A DNA stretch of 64,000 bases from Paenibacillus cookii (GTDB lineage Bacteria > Bacillota > Bacilli > Paenibacillales > Paenibacillaceae). Positions 31,929 to 40,785 of the stretch are shown piece after piece (positions within the stretch are counted from its first letter, which is position 1; every line of letters starts with the position of its first letter). A program made the translations under genes and the position numbers. The DNA lies in the NCBI RefSeq assembly GCF_018333375.1, contig NZ_BORW01000009.1, positions 1 to 64,000 on the forward strand, in the 5' to 3' direction. Below the pieces are notes generated by a model, which saw nothing but the letters and a program-made list of their open reading frames with translations, made no database searches and had not been told where the DNA came from.

Positions 31929-32267
31929 TTATTCGCTTGCGCCGCTGCCCCATTTTTCGCCCCATCTCCGCATTTCGGAAATAATGGTTTTAAAATCCCT
32001 TCCTTTATCGGTCAAGGAATATTCCACGGTCACGGGTACGGTGGGAAGCACGGTCCGCTTCACGATTTGATTTTCTTCCAAATGGCGCAGCGTATCCCGC
32101 AAAGATTTGGTGCTGATCTGTTTCAAAGTTCTTCGCAGCTGGTTAAAACGCTGGACGTCATGGCAAAACAATTGACCCAGAACCAAAAAGGACCATTTCC
32201 CTCCCAATACCTCGATGGCCTGCTGGATGTTATAAAGACACTGTTCTTCTTCCGTATGGATGTCCAT
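31929..32267 (-). CDS. HxlR-family regulator
   Basis: 112 residues. The family pattern CLYNIQQAIEVLGGKWSFLV and LGQLFCHDVQRFNQLRRTL leads into the winged helix ISTKSLRDTLRHLEENQIV. The Cys near residue 10 (EEQCLYN) is at the place of the redox-sensing Cys of YodB/HypR-type members, so sensing of electrophiles or oxidants is possible. It is divergent from an NmrA-like gene, 142 bases away, with a small palindrome between them. Confidence 0.85.
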   Translation of the reverse strand: MDIHTEEEQCLYNIQQAIEVLGGKWSFLVLGQLFCHDVQRFNQLRRTLKQISTKSLRDTLRHLEENQIVKRTVLPTVPVTVEYSLTDKGRDFKTIISEMRRWGEKWGSGASE

Positions 32268-32288
32268 GCTTTTCTCCTATAAAAAAGA

Positions 32289-32303
32289 TAGTAAGTTTAC
32301 TTT
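32289..32303. promoter_or_regulatory. candidate HxlR operator
   Basis: AGTAA and TTACT flank GT in AGTAAGTTTACTTT, between the divergent hxlR and NmrA-like genes. Confidence 0.4.
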
Positions 32304-32409
32304 CTGAAATTATATTTAAAAATATTGCCTTCTTTAAATCATATTTCATCGCCGTTACACTATCAACAGCGGATTATCGCTAAGGTACATTGTGCTAGGA
32401 GGAAAATGA

Positions 32410-33255
32410 ATGTCTTCACAAGTGATTTTGGTCATGGGGGCCACGGGACAACAAGGAGGCGCGGTGGCCCGACAGTTGGCGGCAAACGGATGGAAGGTTC
32501 GGGCATTGGTGCGGGATCCCAAGCACGCGGCTTCGCAATCGCTCGCGAAGCTGGGGATCGAAACCGTGAAAGGGGATTTGGATGACCCGGATACATTGGT
32601 AAAAGCCATGGACGGCGTCTATGGGGTATTTAGCGTTCAAGCGCTGGATGTGGACCATCCCGAAAAGGAAGAACTTCAGGGGAAACGCGTAGCCGAATGC
32701 GCCAAGGCAGCGGGAGTATCGCATTTGGTTTACAGCTCGGCCGCAGGAGCCAATCGGAATACCGGGATCACCTCGTTTGAAAACAAGGGAAGAATTGAGC
32801 GGTATATCCGTGAGCTGCATTTGCCGGCAACGATCCTTCGCCCGGTGATGTTCATGGAAAACTTTAAATTCACGCTCCAAAAGGCAGATGGCCAAATTCT
32901 TCTTCCTTATAAAGGGGAACCCGATACCAAAGTGCAAATGATTGCCGTTCAAGATATCGGCGGATTTGCGCGGAAAGCTTTCGAGCAGCCGGATCGGTTT
33001 ATCGGACAATCGCTCGAAATCGCCGGCGACGAACTGACGGTCCGACAGCTTGCCGAGCGGATCAGCCGTTTTTTTGGCGTCCATGCGGTGTATCCGCTAT
33101 CGGCTCCTGAGCCGAAACACGAGCATGACGGAATCAAAGCCACCCGTTTTTTTATCAGGGAAGGTTATAAGGCGGATTTGGAATATCTCCGTCAGCTCCA
33201 TCCCGAGCTCTTAAGATTTGCAGATTGGCTGCCGCAATCGAACATATCCTTTTAA
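32410..33255 (+). CDS. NmrA-like NAD(P)-binding protein
   Basis: 281 residues. The dinucleotide loop GATGQQGGAVARQL is at residues about 9-22, then VKGDLDDPDTLVKAM, VYSSAAGANRNTGI and the NmrA-family core ENFKFTLQKADGQILLP. The family includes redox-sensing NmrA regulators and quinone or isoflavone reductases. AGGAGGA lies six bases before the ATG at 32410. Divergence from an HxlR regulator is a common arrangement for electrophile or quinone detoxification genes, such as B. subtilis yodB targets. Confidence 0.8.
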   Translation: MSSQVILVMGATGQQGGAVARQLAANGWKVRALVRDPKHAASQSLAKLGIETVKGDLDDPDTLVKAMDGVYGVFSVQALDVDHPEKEELQGKRVAECAKAAGVSHLVYSSAAGANRNTGITSFENKGRIERYIRELHLPATILRPVMFMENFKFTLQKADGQILLPYKGEPDTKVQMIAVQDIGGFARKAFEQPDRFIGQSLEIAGDELTVRQLAERISRFFGVHAVYPLSAPEPKHEHDGIKATRFFIREGYKADLEYLRQLHPELLRFADWLPQSNISF

Positions 33256-33302
33256 ATCGCATCAAGCCGTCATGCCAAAAGCTTCCGAAGAAAACGGGGA
33301 AA

Positions 33303-33331
33303 ATGAACTATAAAAAATGAACTATAAAAAA
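33303..33331 (+). repeat. short direct repeat
   Basis: ATGAACTATAAAAA occurs twice, 15 bases apart, in the gap between two convergent genes. It looks like replication slippage. Confidence 0.5.
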
Positions 33332-33351
33332 ACAGCCCATTTTCATGGGCT
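33324..33351 (-). terminator. terminator of the ridA gene
   Basis: On the minus strand AGCCCAT, GAAA and ATGGGCT are followed by GTTTTTTT. Confidence 0.8.
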
Positions 33352-33363
33352 GCTTGCCGGCCT

Positions 33364-33753
33364 TTACGGAATCATGGCGATGACTTCGATTTCCACGAGT
33401 CCGTCCTTCGGCAATTTGGCGACCTGTACGGCACTGCGGGCCGGGAACGGCTGCGCGAAATAGCTTGCATAAATTTCGTTCACTTTCGCAAAATCGTTCA
33501 TGTCGTTCAGGAAAACCGTCGTTTTGACCACATGGGACAAATCCGTGCCTGCCGCTTCCAGAATCGCTTTCGCGTTTTTCAAGGATTGATGGGTTTGCTC
33601 TTCGACCGTTGCCGGCATTTCGCCTGTCGCGGGATCGATGCCAAGTTGTCCGGAAGCAAACAGCAGGTTCCCCATGCGAACGGCCTGCGAATATGGACCG
33701 ATCGCTCCGGGGGCATTTGAGGTTGCGATGGGTTGAATCGTTGGTTGTGTCAT
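33364..33753 (-). CDS. ridA: RidA-family enamine/imine deaminase
   Basis: 129 residues from the ATG at 33753, eight bases after AAGGAG; an in-frame ATG at 33759 is too close to it. RidA hydrolyses reactive 2-aminoacrylate-type enamines made by pyridoxal-phosphate enzymes. The signatures [36 protein letters not shown] and the C-terminal Arg-containing [20 protein letters not shown] (about 103-122) with the substrate-binding Arg are present. It forms the usual trimer. Monocistronic. Confidence 0.9.
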   Translation of the reverse strand: MTQPTIQPIATSNAPGAIGPYSQAVRMGNLLFASGQLGIDPATGEMPATVEEQTHQSLKNAKAILEAAGTDLSHVVKTTVFLNDMNDFAKVNEIYASYFAQPFPARSAVQVAKLPKDGLVEIEVIAMIP

Positions 33754-34151
33754 GATCATGGCTCCTTAGTCCGTATTTTTAGTGCAATCAGGATGGAATG
33801 AAATATTGTTCGACCGAGTGATAATGCATATGCGCCATAAATTGCCGCTTCAATGGCTGAAAAAAGAAACTCGCGCGGCGTTATAGCAGACCAAAGGTCA
33901 ACAATCTGTCATTTATAATAATATTTTATTATTATGATATGAAATTATCAAGTATCATTTGTCCCATTTTAAAGGAGCTTCATTTCGATTATATACTTAA
34001 GAGCTGTTTGATAGGAATTTGCGGAAGGCGGAGACCGCCATCACCCTGCCGGCGGGAGAACAGGCTGACATGCTTCACAGAGCAGCGTTTGGGACGAGAT
34101 CCGGTTAGCGCCATACGGCGTCGCCGTTCTCCGGGAAAACATATAAACCTA
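33754..34151. other. intergenic region with one coding-like fragment
   Basis: No intact gene. A frame from 34013 to a TAG at 34107 reads ELFDRNLRKAETAI and TLPAGEQADMLHRAAFGTRS, plausibly a fragment of a lost gene, without start or ribosome binding site. The rest is AT-rich (33880-33990) and without clear signals. Confidence 0.4.
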
Positions 34152-34200
34152 AAAAAACAAACCAGGAAGCGGTATGAAGTACCACTCCCGGGTTTGTTTT
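34152..34200 (-). terminator. terminator of the glpX-ppsR-ccpN block
   Basis: AAACAAACC and GGTTTGTTT flank a 27-base loop; the minus strand ends in a run of seven T. Confidence 0.65.
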
Positions 34201-34221
34201 CTATTTTATAAGATCCGTTAT

Positions 34222-35196
34222 TTATATTGCGGCATGCGTGAAAATTTCCCGGGTTAAAGGCAGCTTATGGATCGTGCGCAGGAAGCTGACCATTTGGCTT
34301 CCCGAATGCATGATGACGGAATGGGTTTCGGCTTTTTGATTCGGCATGTAGCGAACACCGCTCAGGAAGTCTCCCCCCGTAATGCCGGTGGCAACGAAAA
34401 TGACGTGATCCGTGCCGACCAGATCATCCATGCCAAGCAGCTGCCGCGGATCGGCCAATCCCATTTTTTGCACGCGCTCGGTTTCTTCGGGACCGTCCGG
34501 CAGCAGCCGGCCTTGCATTTCCCCTCCCAGGCTTTTCAGCGCCGCTGCCGCCAGCACGCCTTCGGGGGCGCCTCCGGAACCGATATACATATCCACTTCG
34601 CAGTCGGTGGCGGCTTCGAGCGCCCCCATCACGTCCCCGTGCTTCAACAGCTTGATGCGTACTCCCGCTTTCCGGAGCGCGCCGATCAAATCCCGGTGAC
34701 GCTCGCGATCAAGAATCGAAACGGTCATCTCGGACATGGATTTGTTTAACGCTGCGGATGCTTTTTTCAGCGTCGTTTCGATCGGATCGTTTAACGACAG
34801 ATGACCTGCCAGCTGCGGGCCTACCGCCAATTTTTCCATATAAATGTCCGGTGCGTGCAGCAGATTGCCTTCCGGGGCCGCGGCAAGGACCGAGATCGCG
34901 TCATTCAAACCGTTTGCGACCGTTTCGGTTCCTTCGATCGGATCGACCGCGATGTCGATTTTCGGTCCCCGCCGGTTCCCAACCGTTTCACCGATGTACA
35001 ACATGGGGGCTTCGTCCATTTCTCCTTCTCCGATCACGACGGTGCCATCAATAGCCACGGAGTTCAGATGGCTCCGGATCGCCGTGGTGGCGGCCTCATC
35101 CGCGCTGTTTTTGTCTCCCCTACCTGTCCAGCGGGCAGCCTCGAGCGCGGCTTTTTCGGTGATGCGGACGAGCTCCAAAGCTATTTGATGTTCCAT
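34222..35196 (-). CDS. glpX: class II fructose-1,6-bisphosphatase
   Basis: 324 residues from the ATG at 35196, preceded by TGGAGGGA; an in-frame extension of eight codons would overlap this site. GlpX hydrolyses fructose-1,6-bisphosphate to fructose-6-phosphate in gluconeogenesis and needs divalent metal. The Li-sensitive phosphatase motifs are clear: GEGEMDEAPMLYIGE (about 57-71), VDPIEGTETVANG (metal Asp and Glu), and GSGGAPEGVLAAAAL. It lies downstream of ppsR and ccpN, which regulate gluconeogenesis. It would replace the truncated class III enzyme at 123-878. Confidence 0.92.
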   Translation of the reverse strand: MEHQIALELVRITEKAALEAARWTGRGDKNSADEAATTAIRSHLNSVAIDGTVVIGEGEMDEAPMLYIGETVGNRRGPKIDIAVDPIEGTETVANGLNDAISVLAAAPEGNLLHAPDIYMEKLAVGPQLAGHLSLNDPIETTLKKASAALNKSMSEMTVSILDRERHRDLIGALRKAGVRIKLLKHGDVMGALEAATDCEVDMYIGSGGAPEGVLAAAALKSLGGEMQGRLLPDGPEETERVQKMGLADPRQLLGMDDLVGTDHVIFVATGITGGDFLSGVRYMPNQKAETHSVIMHSGSQMVSFLRTIHKLPLTREIFTHAAI

Positions 35197-35254
35197 TTTG
35201 TTTTCCCTCCATCGATCCATTTTTCTCTTTTAAAAGCATTTGTAGTATCTTAAT

Positions 35255-36058
35255 TTAGAAGTATTGCATAATAAGTCCTGCCGTCTCCTCGATCGCTTTA
35301 TCCGTGACGTCGATGACCGGGCACCCTAACGTTTCGAACAGCGAATGCGCGTATTTCAGTTCGGCCTGAACGCGTTCCAGGGATGCGTAATGGGCTTCCA
35401 GCGGAAGGCCAAGCGATTTGAGCCGCTCGGAGCGGATTTTGACCAGCTGCTCCGCATCGATGGTTAACCCGAAAATTTTGCCGTTTGTGACCTCGCGCAG
35501 CTGCGCCGGGGGAGTCAATTCCGGAACGACGGGATAATTGACGACCTTTTTTCCTTTATGGGCCAAAAAAATCGACAGCGGCGTCTTCGAAACCCGGGAT
35601 ACGCCCAGCAGGATAATGTCGGCTTTCAGGATCGCTCCGACATCTTTGCCGTCATCGTTGTTGACCGCGAACTCCACGGCTTCGATGCGGCGGAAATAAT
35701 CTTCGTCCAGCCGGTGAAGGAGCCCGGGAAGCCGTTTCGGCGTATCGTTGAACGTATCGATCACAGCCTGCATCATCGGTCCCATAATATCGACGGTGCG
35801 GACATTGAGCCGAATCGATTCCTCCTTGATGGCTTCTCTAAGTTCCGGCTGAACGATCGTGTAAATGACGAGTCCGCCGCGCTCAGCCACATCCTCCATC
35901 AACCGGGTGATTTCATCTTCATGCCGTACATTCATGATTCGTTTGATTTCCGTGTTGGCCAGCTCAAACTGCCGAAGGGTGGCCATCGCCACCGCCTCAG
36001 CGGTTTCCCCGATCGCATCCGAGCATATGGCTATAACACGGGTTGACGCCTGTTTCAT
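35255..36058 (-). CDS. ppsR: PEP synthase/PPDK regulatory protein (kinase and pyrophosphorylase), YqfL-like
   Basis: 267 residues of the DUF299 family. It uses ADP to phosphorylate, and phosphate to dephosphorylate, the active-site Thr of pyruvate,phosphate dikinase or PEP synthase. The P-loop-like GVSRVSKTPLSIFLAHKG is at about 152-169, with KVVNYPVVPE next. In Bacillus subtilis the homologue YqfL is co-encoded with ccpN and modulates CcpN activity. Here it follows ccpN by 13 bases, with GGGAGG before its ATG. The arrangement supports joint control of gluconeogenic flux. Confidence 0.9.
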   Translation of the reverse strand: MKQASTRVIAICSDAIGETAEAVAMATLRQFELANTEIKRIMNVRHEDEITRLMEDVAERGGLVIYTIVQPELREAIKEESIRLNVRTVDIMGPMMQAVIDTFNDTPKRLPGLLHRLDEDYFRRIEAVEFAVNNDDGKDVGAILKADIILLGVSRVSKTPLSIFLAHKGKKVVNYPVVPELTPPAQLREVTNGKIFGLTIDAEQLVKIRSERLKSLGLPLEAHYASLERVQAELKYAHSLFETLGCPVIDVTDKAIEETAGLIMQYF

Positions 36059-36071
36059 CCCATTCCTCCCA

Positions 36072-36710
36072 TTATTCCGGTGCTAATATCTCAAGCATTT
36101 TTCGTATGATATTCGTTTTGGAAATCCGTCCAACCACGTGAACTTCTCCGTCGATGCCGGACTCCGCCGGAACGACGACCGGCAGGCTGTCGATCTGATG
36201 CGCAATGATTTTGCGCGCGGCGTCAAGAACGGTATCTTCCGGAGATACGGTGACCACATTGGCTCTCCGGGTCATGATAAAGCTGACGGGCATGGCGGCC
36301 GCCGCGGCATTGCCGAGCGTTACCTTAAGCATATCTTTACGGGAGACGATGCCTACAAGCTTGCCGTCCTCGTCGGTGACGATGAGGTGACCTACATTTT
36401 CGAGAAACAGGGTCACCGCCGCATCGTGTATGGTCGTCGTTTCCCTGACGATAACCGGAACGCCGTGAATATCGCCAACTTTCAAATCCAAGAGCGAGGC
36501 CTTGTTTTCTTCGGCCGCCGTTTTTTTCGTTCCCGGAAAATACCCGACCTTCGGTTTGGCGGCGATATAATCGAGACAGACCAGGATCGACAAATCCGAA
36601 CGGATCGTTGGCCTGGTTAAGTGAAGCATTTCGGCGATCTGCTCGCTTGTCACGGGCGCGTGTTTTTTTACGATATCGAGAATTTCCTGTTGCCGCGGGG
36701 TCAGTTTAAT
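36072..36710 (-). CDS. ccpN: CcpN repressor of gluconeogenic genes, apparent ATT start
   Basis: A DeoR-like helix-turn-helix (EQIAEMLHLTRPTIRSDLSI) is followed by two CBS domains that sense ADP/ATP (HDAAVTLFLENVGHLIVTDE, GIVSRKDMLK, SFIMTRRANVVTVSPEDTVL). CcpN represses gapB and pckA under glycolytic conditions in Bacillus. No ATG, GTG or TTG lies at the family start. The first such codon (GTG, 36653) would remove half of the helix-turn-helix and has no ribosome binding site. In frame upstream, two ATT codons (36713, 36710) follow AGAGAGGAGG; the second is eight bases away and gives 212 residues, the length of Bacillus CcpN as I remember it (N-terminus KLTPRQQEILDIVKKH). I infer initiation at ATT. 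Confidence 0.85.
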   Translation of the reverse strand: MKLTPRQQEILDIVKKHAPVTSEQIAEMLHLTRPTIRSDLSILVCLDYIAAKPKVGYFPGTKKTAAEENKASLLDLKVGDIHGVPVIVRETTTIHDAAVTLFLENVGHLIVTDEDGKLVGIVSRKDMLKVTLGNAAAAAMPVSFIMTRRANVVTVSPEDTVLDAARKIIAHQIDSLPVVVPAESGIDGEVHVVGRISKTNIIRKMLEILAPE

Positions 36711-37041
36711 AATGGTTGCCTCCTCTCTCTGGCGATAAATGTCTGTTTGTATAATACGTCATATAAATAAAATAATCAATATTTAATACGTCCTAATTTG
36801 ATTTCGGACACCCTGATTAGGATATATATCATGCATAATAGTAGAAGTTGAATGTCTGATTCATTCAGCATGTTTGCCGCTTCGATGGTTCATGAATAAT
36901 ATTATCGATTAAGCACACCATAATAACACATTCTTGGCAGTAAACTTCCGCTAATTCTGCCGCAAACCGAAACGATCACCTTCGTTTTGCATACGCATTC
37001 CGATATAATGTTCCAATGCCGAAAGGGGAGAAAGGAATCCG
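36711..37041. other. divergent intergenic region
   Basis: It holds the ccpN ribosome binding site (36714-36723) and AT-rich sequence with several TATAAT-like hexamers on the minus strand near 36745-36790. No gene and no clear operator seen. Confidence 0.45.
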
Positions 37042-37275
37042 ATGATGTACACCGTGCTGGCCGTCCTGGCCGTCATCGTCTGCGCAGTTTCGTTATATAT
37101 GTCCATCTCCATCATGCGCAAACAACAACACCATGAACGGGATCACATCCATCCCACAATCGCCAGGCACCCGCTGCTTGCCAATCCCATTGTCATCTTG
37201 TATTTGGCCGTCCCCGTGCTGATCGTCTTGGGCGCGTTAGTCTGGTGGTATTTTGAGATCAAGGGCTTAACTTAA
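37042..37275 (+). CDS. small membrane protein of unknown function
   Basis: 77 residues with two membrane helices (VLAVLAVIVCAVSLYMSISI and IVILYLAVPVLIVLGALVWW) joined by a His-rich basic loop (RKQQHHERDHIHPTIARH). It follows AAAGGAATCC. A second ATG is three bases in. It is 19 bases upstream of the next small gene, so the two form an operon. The His-rich loop could bind metal, but this is speculation. Confidence 0.65.
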   Translation: MMYTVLAVLAVIVCAVSLYMSISIMRKQQHHERDHIHPTIARHPLLANPIVILYLAVPVLIVLGALVWWYFEIKGLT

Positions 37276-37294
37276 TTCGTCAGGAGTGTTTGAT

Positions 37295-37612
37295 GTGGAC
37301 AAAAGAAAATATTACGTATCGGTACAATCCCGGACGATCATGGAATCCCAAGGGGACTCTTCCTATGAATTCGTCATCGAAGCGACGCCGGAGGAAATTA
37401 CGGAGCTTCGCGGACTTTTCGATTCCATGAGCCACTTCGACATGGAAACCTACTACCGCATGCATTATCCGGGCATCCCCGAGCATTATGACCGCGATAA
37501 TGATTATTTCGAGCGCGACCTGAAGGATATTTATCAATTGCTGCATCGTCTGGGGACGCAGGAAACCAAAAACCATATTGCGTCGATGAACGTGCTCGAA
37601 GAACGGCTTTAA
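37295..37612 (+). CDS. conserved small cytosolic protein, function unknown
   Basis: 105 residues from GTG at 37295, eight bases after AGGAG; an in-frame GTG at 37286 overlaps that site. The protein is acidic, with no signal or membrane segment. A stretch IEATPEEITELRGLFDSM followed by aromatic and His-rich residues (YYRMHYPGIPEHYDRDNDYF) looks conserved in style, but I do not recognise the family. It ends before a strong bidirectional terminator. Confidence 0.6.
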   Translation: MDKRKYYVSVQSRTIMESQGDSSYEFVIEATPEEITELRGLFDSMSHFDMETYYRMHYPGIPEHYDRDNDYFERDLKDIYQLLHRLGTQETKNHIASMNVLEERL

Positions 37613-37664
37613 CCCGAGAAACCGCATGATGCAAAAGACAGCCCCCCGATGGCTTCAGACATGT

Positions 37665-37713
37665 AAAAAAGCTCTGCTTTCGTTCCCGGATCGGGAAGAA
37701 AACAGAGCTTTTT
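37665..37713. terminator. bidirectional terminator between convergent genes
   Basis: AAAAAGCTCTG and CAGAGCTTTTT form an eleven-pair stem around an inner TTCCCG/CGGGAA hairpin. Confidence 0.8.
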
Positions 37714-37742
37714 GATGTCCTATTTCACGAAATAGGACGTCC

Positions 37743-39014
37743 TTATGAATTGGAGTCGACGCCCGCCGGCTGCCATTTCTGCATAAAATCGTTCAGTTCG
37801 ATCACCTGTCCGCCGTTCAAACGGGATTCTTCCGCGGCAAAAGCGATCATATGGCTGCGGACGGAAACGGATGCCGACGTTAATCCTTCCTTGCTGCCCG
37901 CATTCCGAACCTGATCGATGAAGCTCCGCACGATGCCGCTGTCGCCGCCGCCATGTCCGCTCGTTTGCACCGGAATTTCGATGGTCGTCTTTTGATGGGT
38001 AAGAAAATCGTACAGCGTGATTTTGTCTTCTTCCCCGCGCAGCTCGCCTTGCGTGCCCATGATTTGAATGCGCCGTTCCTGCTCGAACGTGAAACCGCAC
38101 ATGCTGAACATCGCCGTGGCGCCGCCTTCGAACTCCAAATTGACGACCTGGTGATCGACGACGTTGTTGTCGCTTCGGAACACGCAGCGGCCGTAGTCCG
38201 TTTCCTGCAATCCTTTGACGATGCTTTCCCTCGTCAGTTCCGGCGTAAAATGCCTTGCCCACCCGCGGAATTCGTCGCTCAAATAAAACCGCGGCGCGGA
38301 GTAAGCGCAGTTGGGTTCCACGGAACAGGTCAAGCAGCGGTCGGCCGATCCTTCCGGGGCGCTGCCTTCATGGAAATACTTCAAGGAACCGAAGGAGCTG
38401 ACCCGTACGCAAGGACGGTCCATAAGCCAAGAGAGAACGTCCGTGTCATGGCATGATTTCTGCAGAATCATCGGGCTCGATTTATCGGAATTGTTCCAAT
38501 TGCCCCGGACGAAGCTGTGGGCGATATGCCAATACCCGACGTTTTCGCTTAATTGGATGGAGACGATTTCCCCGATCCGCCCTTCGTCGATCACTTTTTT
38601 GATCGTGCTCCAAAACGGCGTGTAACGCAGCACGTGGCAGATCGTCAGCAAACGGCCTTGCTCGCTCGCCATTCGCTCCATATCCAAGCACTCCTCCGGC
38701 GAAGGCGACATCGGTTTTTCCAACAGAACGTGATACTTCTGTTTTAATGCTTGCATCGTAGGCCCATGATGCATCCGGTCCTGCGTGCAAATGATGGCGA
38801 TGTCGGCCAAACGCGGCTCTTTCAGCAGCAGCTCCCATGATTCGTAACACCGCTCCGGCGGGATGCCGTGGGCTTCGGCGAATTTGGCCCTTCTTACCGG
38901 GTCGGCCTCGGCCACGGCAACGACGTCAAGTTCATGCGGATAATCCAATGCGTACCGGGCATACGCTCCTCCCCGTGCTCCCGCTCCAACCAATACGGCT
39001 GTCAGTTTGTTCAT
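37743..39014 (-). CDS. Gfo/Idh/MocA-family sugar oxidoreductase
   Basis: 423 residues. The Rossmann loop VLVGAGARGGAYARYAL is at the N-terminus. The catalytic Lys motif is LLEKPMSPSPEECLDM (about 96-111), and LQKSCHDTDVLSWLMDRP carries the conserved His-Asp pair (about 189-196). Four Cys in CLTCSVEPNC and nearby may bind metal or be structural; this insertion is typical of one subgroup. Such enzymes oxidise sugars with NAD(P), often at C3. It is the last gene after a LplABC-type importer, so it probably processes the imported sugar. Confidence 0.85.
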   Translation of the reverse strand: MNKLTAVLVGAGARGGAYARYALDYPHELDVVAVAEADPVRRAKFAEAHGIPPERCYESWELLLKEPRLADIAIICTQDRMHHGPTMQALKQKYHVLLEKPMSPSPEECLDMERMASEQGRLLTICHVLRYTPFWSTIKKVIDEGRIGEIVSIQLSENVGYWHIAHSFVRGNWNNSDKSSPMILQKSCHDTDVLSWLMDRPCVRVSSFGSLKYFHEGSAPEGSADRCLTCSVEPNCAYSAPRFYLSDEFRGWARHFTPELTRESIVKGLQETDYGRCVFRSDNNVVDHQVVNLEFEGGATAMFSMCGFTFEQERRIQIMGTQGELRGEEDKITLYDFLTHQKTTIEIPVQTSGHGGGDSGIVRSFIDQVRNAGSKEGLTSASVSVRSHMIAFAAEESRLNGGQVIELNDFMQKWQPAGVDSNS

Positions 39015-39117
39015 GTTTGTTCTCCCCTACCTTTGATATGATGGAAATCCTTACAGGGTGCCTTCGGTAGATTTCGAGACTCCTGCGTGTACGGATTTGC
39101 TAACGTTGTTCTGCTTT

Positions 39118-40740
39118 TTATTTGGCGTAACGCTCGGATGCCGATTGATAAATCGCCACGTACCGGTCGACGCCCATTTTTTTCAATGCCGCGACATACT
39201 GATCCCAGTTATCGAACGACTCGTTGCCGGTGATGAATTTATCCCGCATTTCGTTGACGTAGGTTTCGATGTCCGTCTGAATCGTCGTCAGCTCGCTTTG
39301 CTCCTCCTGCGTGAAGTTGAACGGCGGCCAGACCTGATCTTGCGGCAACACGTAGGGCTCGGCTTTTTTGGCGTTTTCGACCGAAGCCGGAAGGCCTTCC
39401 GCCCCTTTGAAAAACTTCTGTTTGACGAATCCGGGATAATACCCGCCCGGCCAGATCAAATATTGCCCTACCGCTTGGTCCAGGTTCAGCCCTTTCGGGT
39501 TGTTTTTGATTTCGTCCGTATAATCGACGTTGCCGTTTGCGTCCTCGGTATACGTTTCATCCTTCCAGCCCATGAAAAACAGCTTGATGCCCTCATCGCT
39601 GTAGAAATAGTCCATCCATCTCATCATGGCTTCCGGATGTTTCGCCTTGTCGGTCAGCACGAACATGCCGATATTGCCGAGCGGCGAACCGTATGCGTTA
39701 TACTGCCGGTCGCCATGAGGCCCCTTCAGAACGGACAGGCCGACATACCCTTTCTGGTTGTAGATCGCGACCGGATCCACGCTATCGGACACGCCGAGAA
39801 GCCCTTGCATGCCTTTGGCATCGACCTCGGTGCTCTTGACCGAAACGATATCCTGTTCGAGCAACCCGTCTTTATACAGCTTGTTCACGAACTGGAGCAG
39901 CTCTTTGTAACGTTCGTCGGTTGGAATAAACCGGATCTTGCCGGTTTCCGGATCCGTGTCGACGTTGATGTTCGAGGTGCCGTGATTGTTGAGCCCGAAA
40001 GAGCCGCGCAAATAATTGACGATGCCGGCCGTGCCGACCGCGCCCCAGGCAATTTCGTCCTTTTGGCCGTTGCCGTTCGGATCCTTTTCCTTAAACGCCT
40101 TCAGCATGGCGTAAAAATCGTCCAGCGTCTCCGGCTGCTTCAAGCCGAGCTTATCCAGCCACTCCTGCTTCACCCACGGCGTACCGTACAACACCGATTT
40201 GAACTCGGGGTCGTAAATGGTCGGCAGGCCGTAAATGTTCCCGTCCGGCATCGTGATGCCCTTGGCGATGATCGGATATTTTTCCATGACGGCTTTGAAA
40301 TTGGGGGCATATTTGTCGATCAGATCATTTAAAGGTATAAAAGCGCCCTGTTTGCCGTATTTCAGCAAATCCGATCTCGAAAACGCCGAAGCATAAAACA
40401 TTTCGGGATAGTCGTTGCCGGCGAGAAGCAAATTCCGCTTTTCCTTCAGCGTTTCGGTATGGACCGTCTCCCACTGGACGCGGATGTTCGTCTTTTGCTC
40501 GTAGTCCTTCCACAGCCTGATGTTGTTCCAATCCGCGTTTGCGAAAAATTTGGCGGCAAATCCCTTTACCGTGATGCTTTCATTGACGATCGGGAAGCCT
40601 GTCTGGTTGACTTGGGCCTCGTCCGCGTCTTTGGCTTTTCCGCCGCCGGCATCTCCCGATTTGCCTGAGCTGCATCCCGCAAGCAACGCGACGGAAACCA
40701 GGCAGGCGAGCAGCATGTTCCCCCTTTTGCTTCTGTTCAT
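39118..40740 (-). CDS. ABC importer substrate-binding lipoprotein, LplA type
   Basis: 540 residues with a lipoprotein signal (LLACLVSVALLAGC, lipobox LAGC). The size and WNNIRLWKDYEQKTNIRVQW, DNIYGLPTIYD-like and YSDEGIKLFFMGW stretches are those of LplA/YtcQ-type binding proteins for complex saccharides. GGGAGGAAGG precedes the ATG. It follows two permease genes, and no ATPase gene is present, so a shared MsmX-type ATPase is expected. The ligand is unknown; a dre-like site before lplB hints at amino sugars. Confidence 0.88.
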   Translation of the reverse strand: MNRSKRGNMLLACLVSVALLAGCSSGKSGDAGGGKAKDADEAQVNQTGFPIVNESITVKGFAAKFFANADWNNIRLWKDYEQKTNIRVQWETVHTETLKEKRNLLLAGNDYPEMFYASAFSRSDLLKYGKQGAFIPLNDLIDKYAPNFKAVMEKYPIIAKGITMPDGNIYGLPTIYDPEFKSVLYGTPWVKQEWLDKLGLKQPETLDDFYAMLKAFKEKDPNGNGQKDEIAWGAVGTAGIVNYLRGSFGLNNHGTSNINVDTDPETGKIRFIPTDERYKELLQFVNKLYKDGLLEQDIVSVKSTEVDAKGMQGLLGVSDSVDPVAIYNQKGYVGLSVLKGPHGDRQYNAYGSPLGNIGMFVLTDKAKHPEAMMRWMDYFYSDEGIKLFFMGWKDETYTEDANGNVDYTDEIKNNPKGLNLDQAVGQYLIWPGGYYPGFVKQKFFKGAEGLPASVENAKKAEPYVLPQDQVWPPFNFTQEEQSELTTIQTDIETYVNEMRDKFITGNESFDNWDQYVAALKKMGVDRYVAIYQSASERYAK

Positions 40741-40785
40741 CTTTTTCCTTCCTCCCTTTGCCTCAACTTTTATCCAATCAAGGGT

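Noticed and set aside
36711..37041. A riboswitch or T-box leader between ccpN and the small membrane protein gene
   Set aside because: No paired helices with a terminator or conserved box sequences could be found. The region is plain AT-rich promoter DNA.
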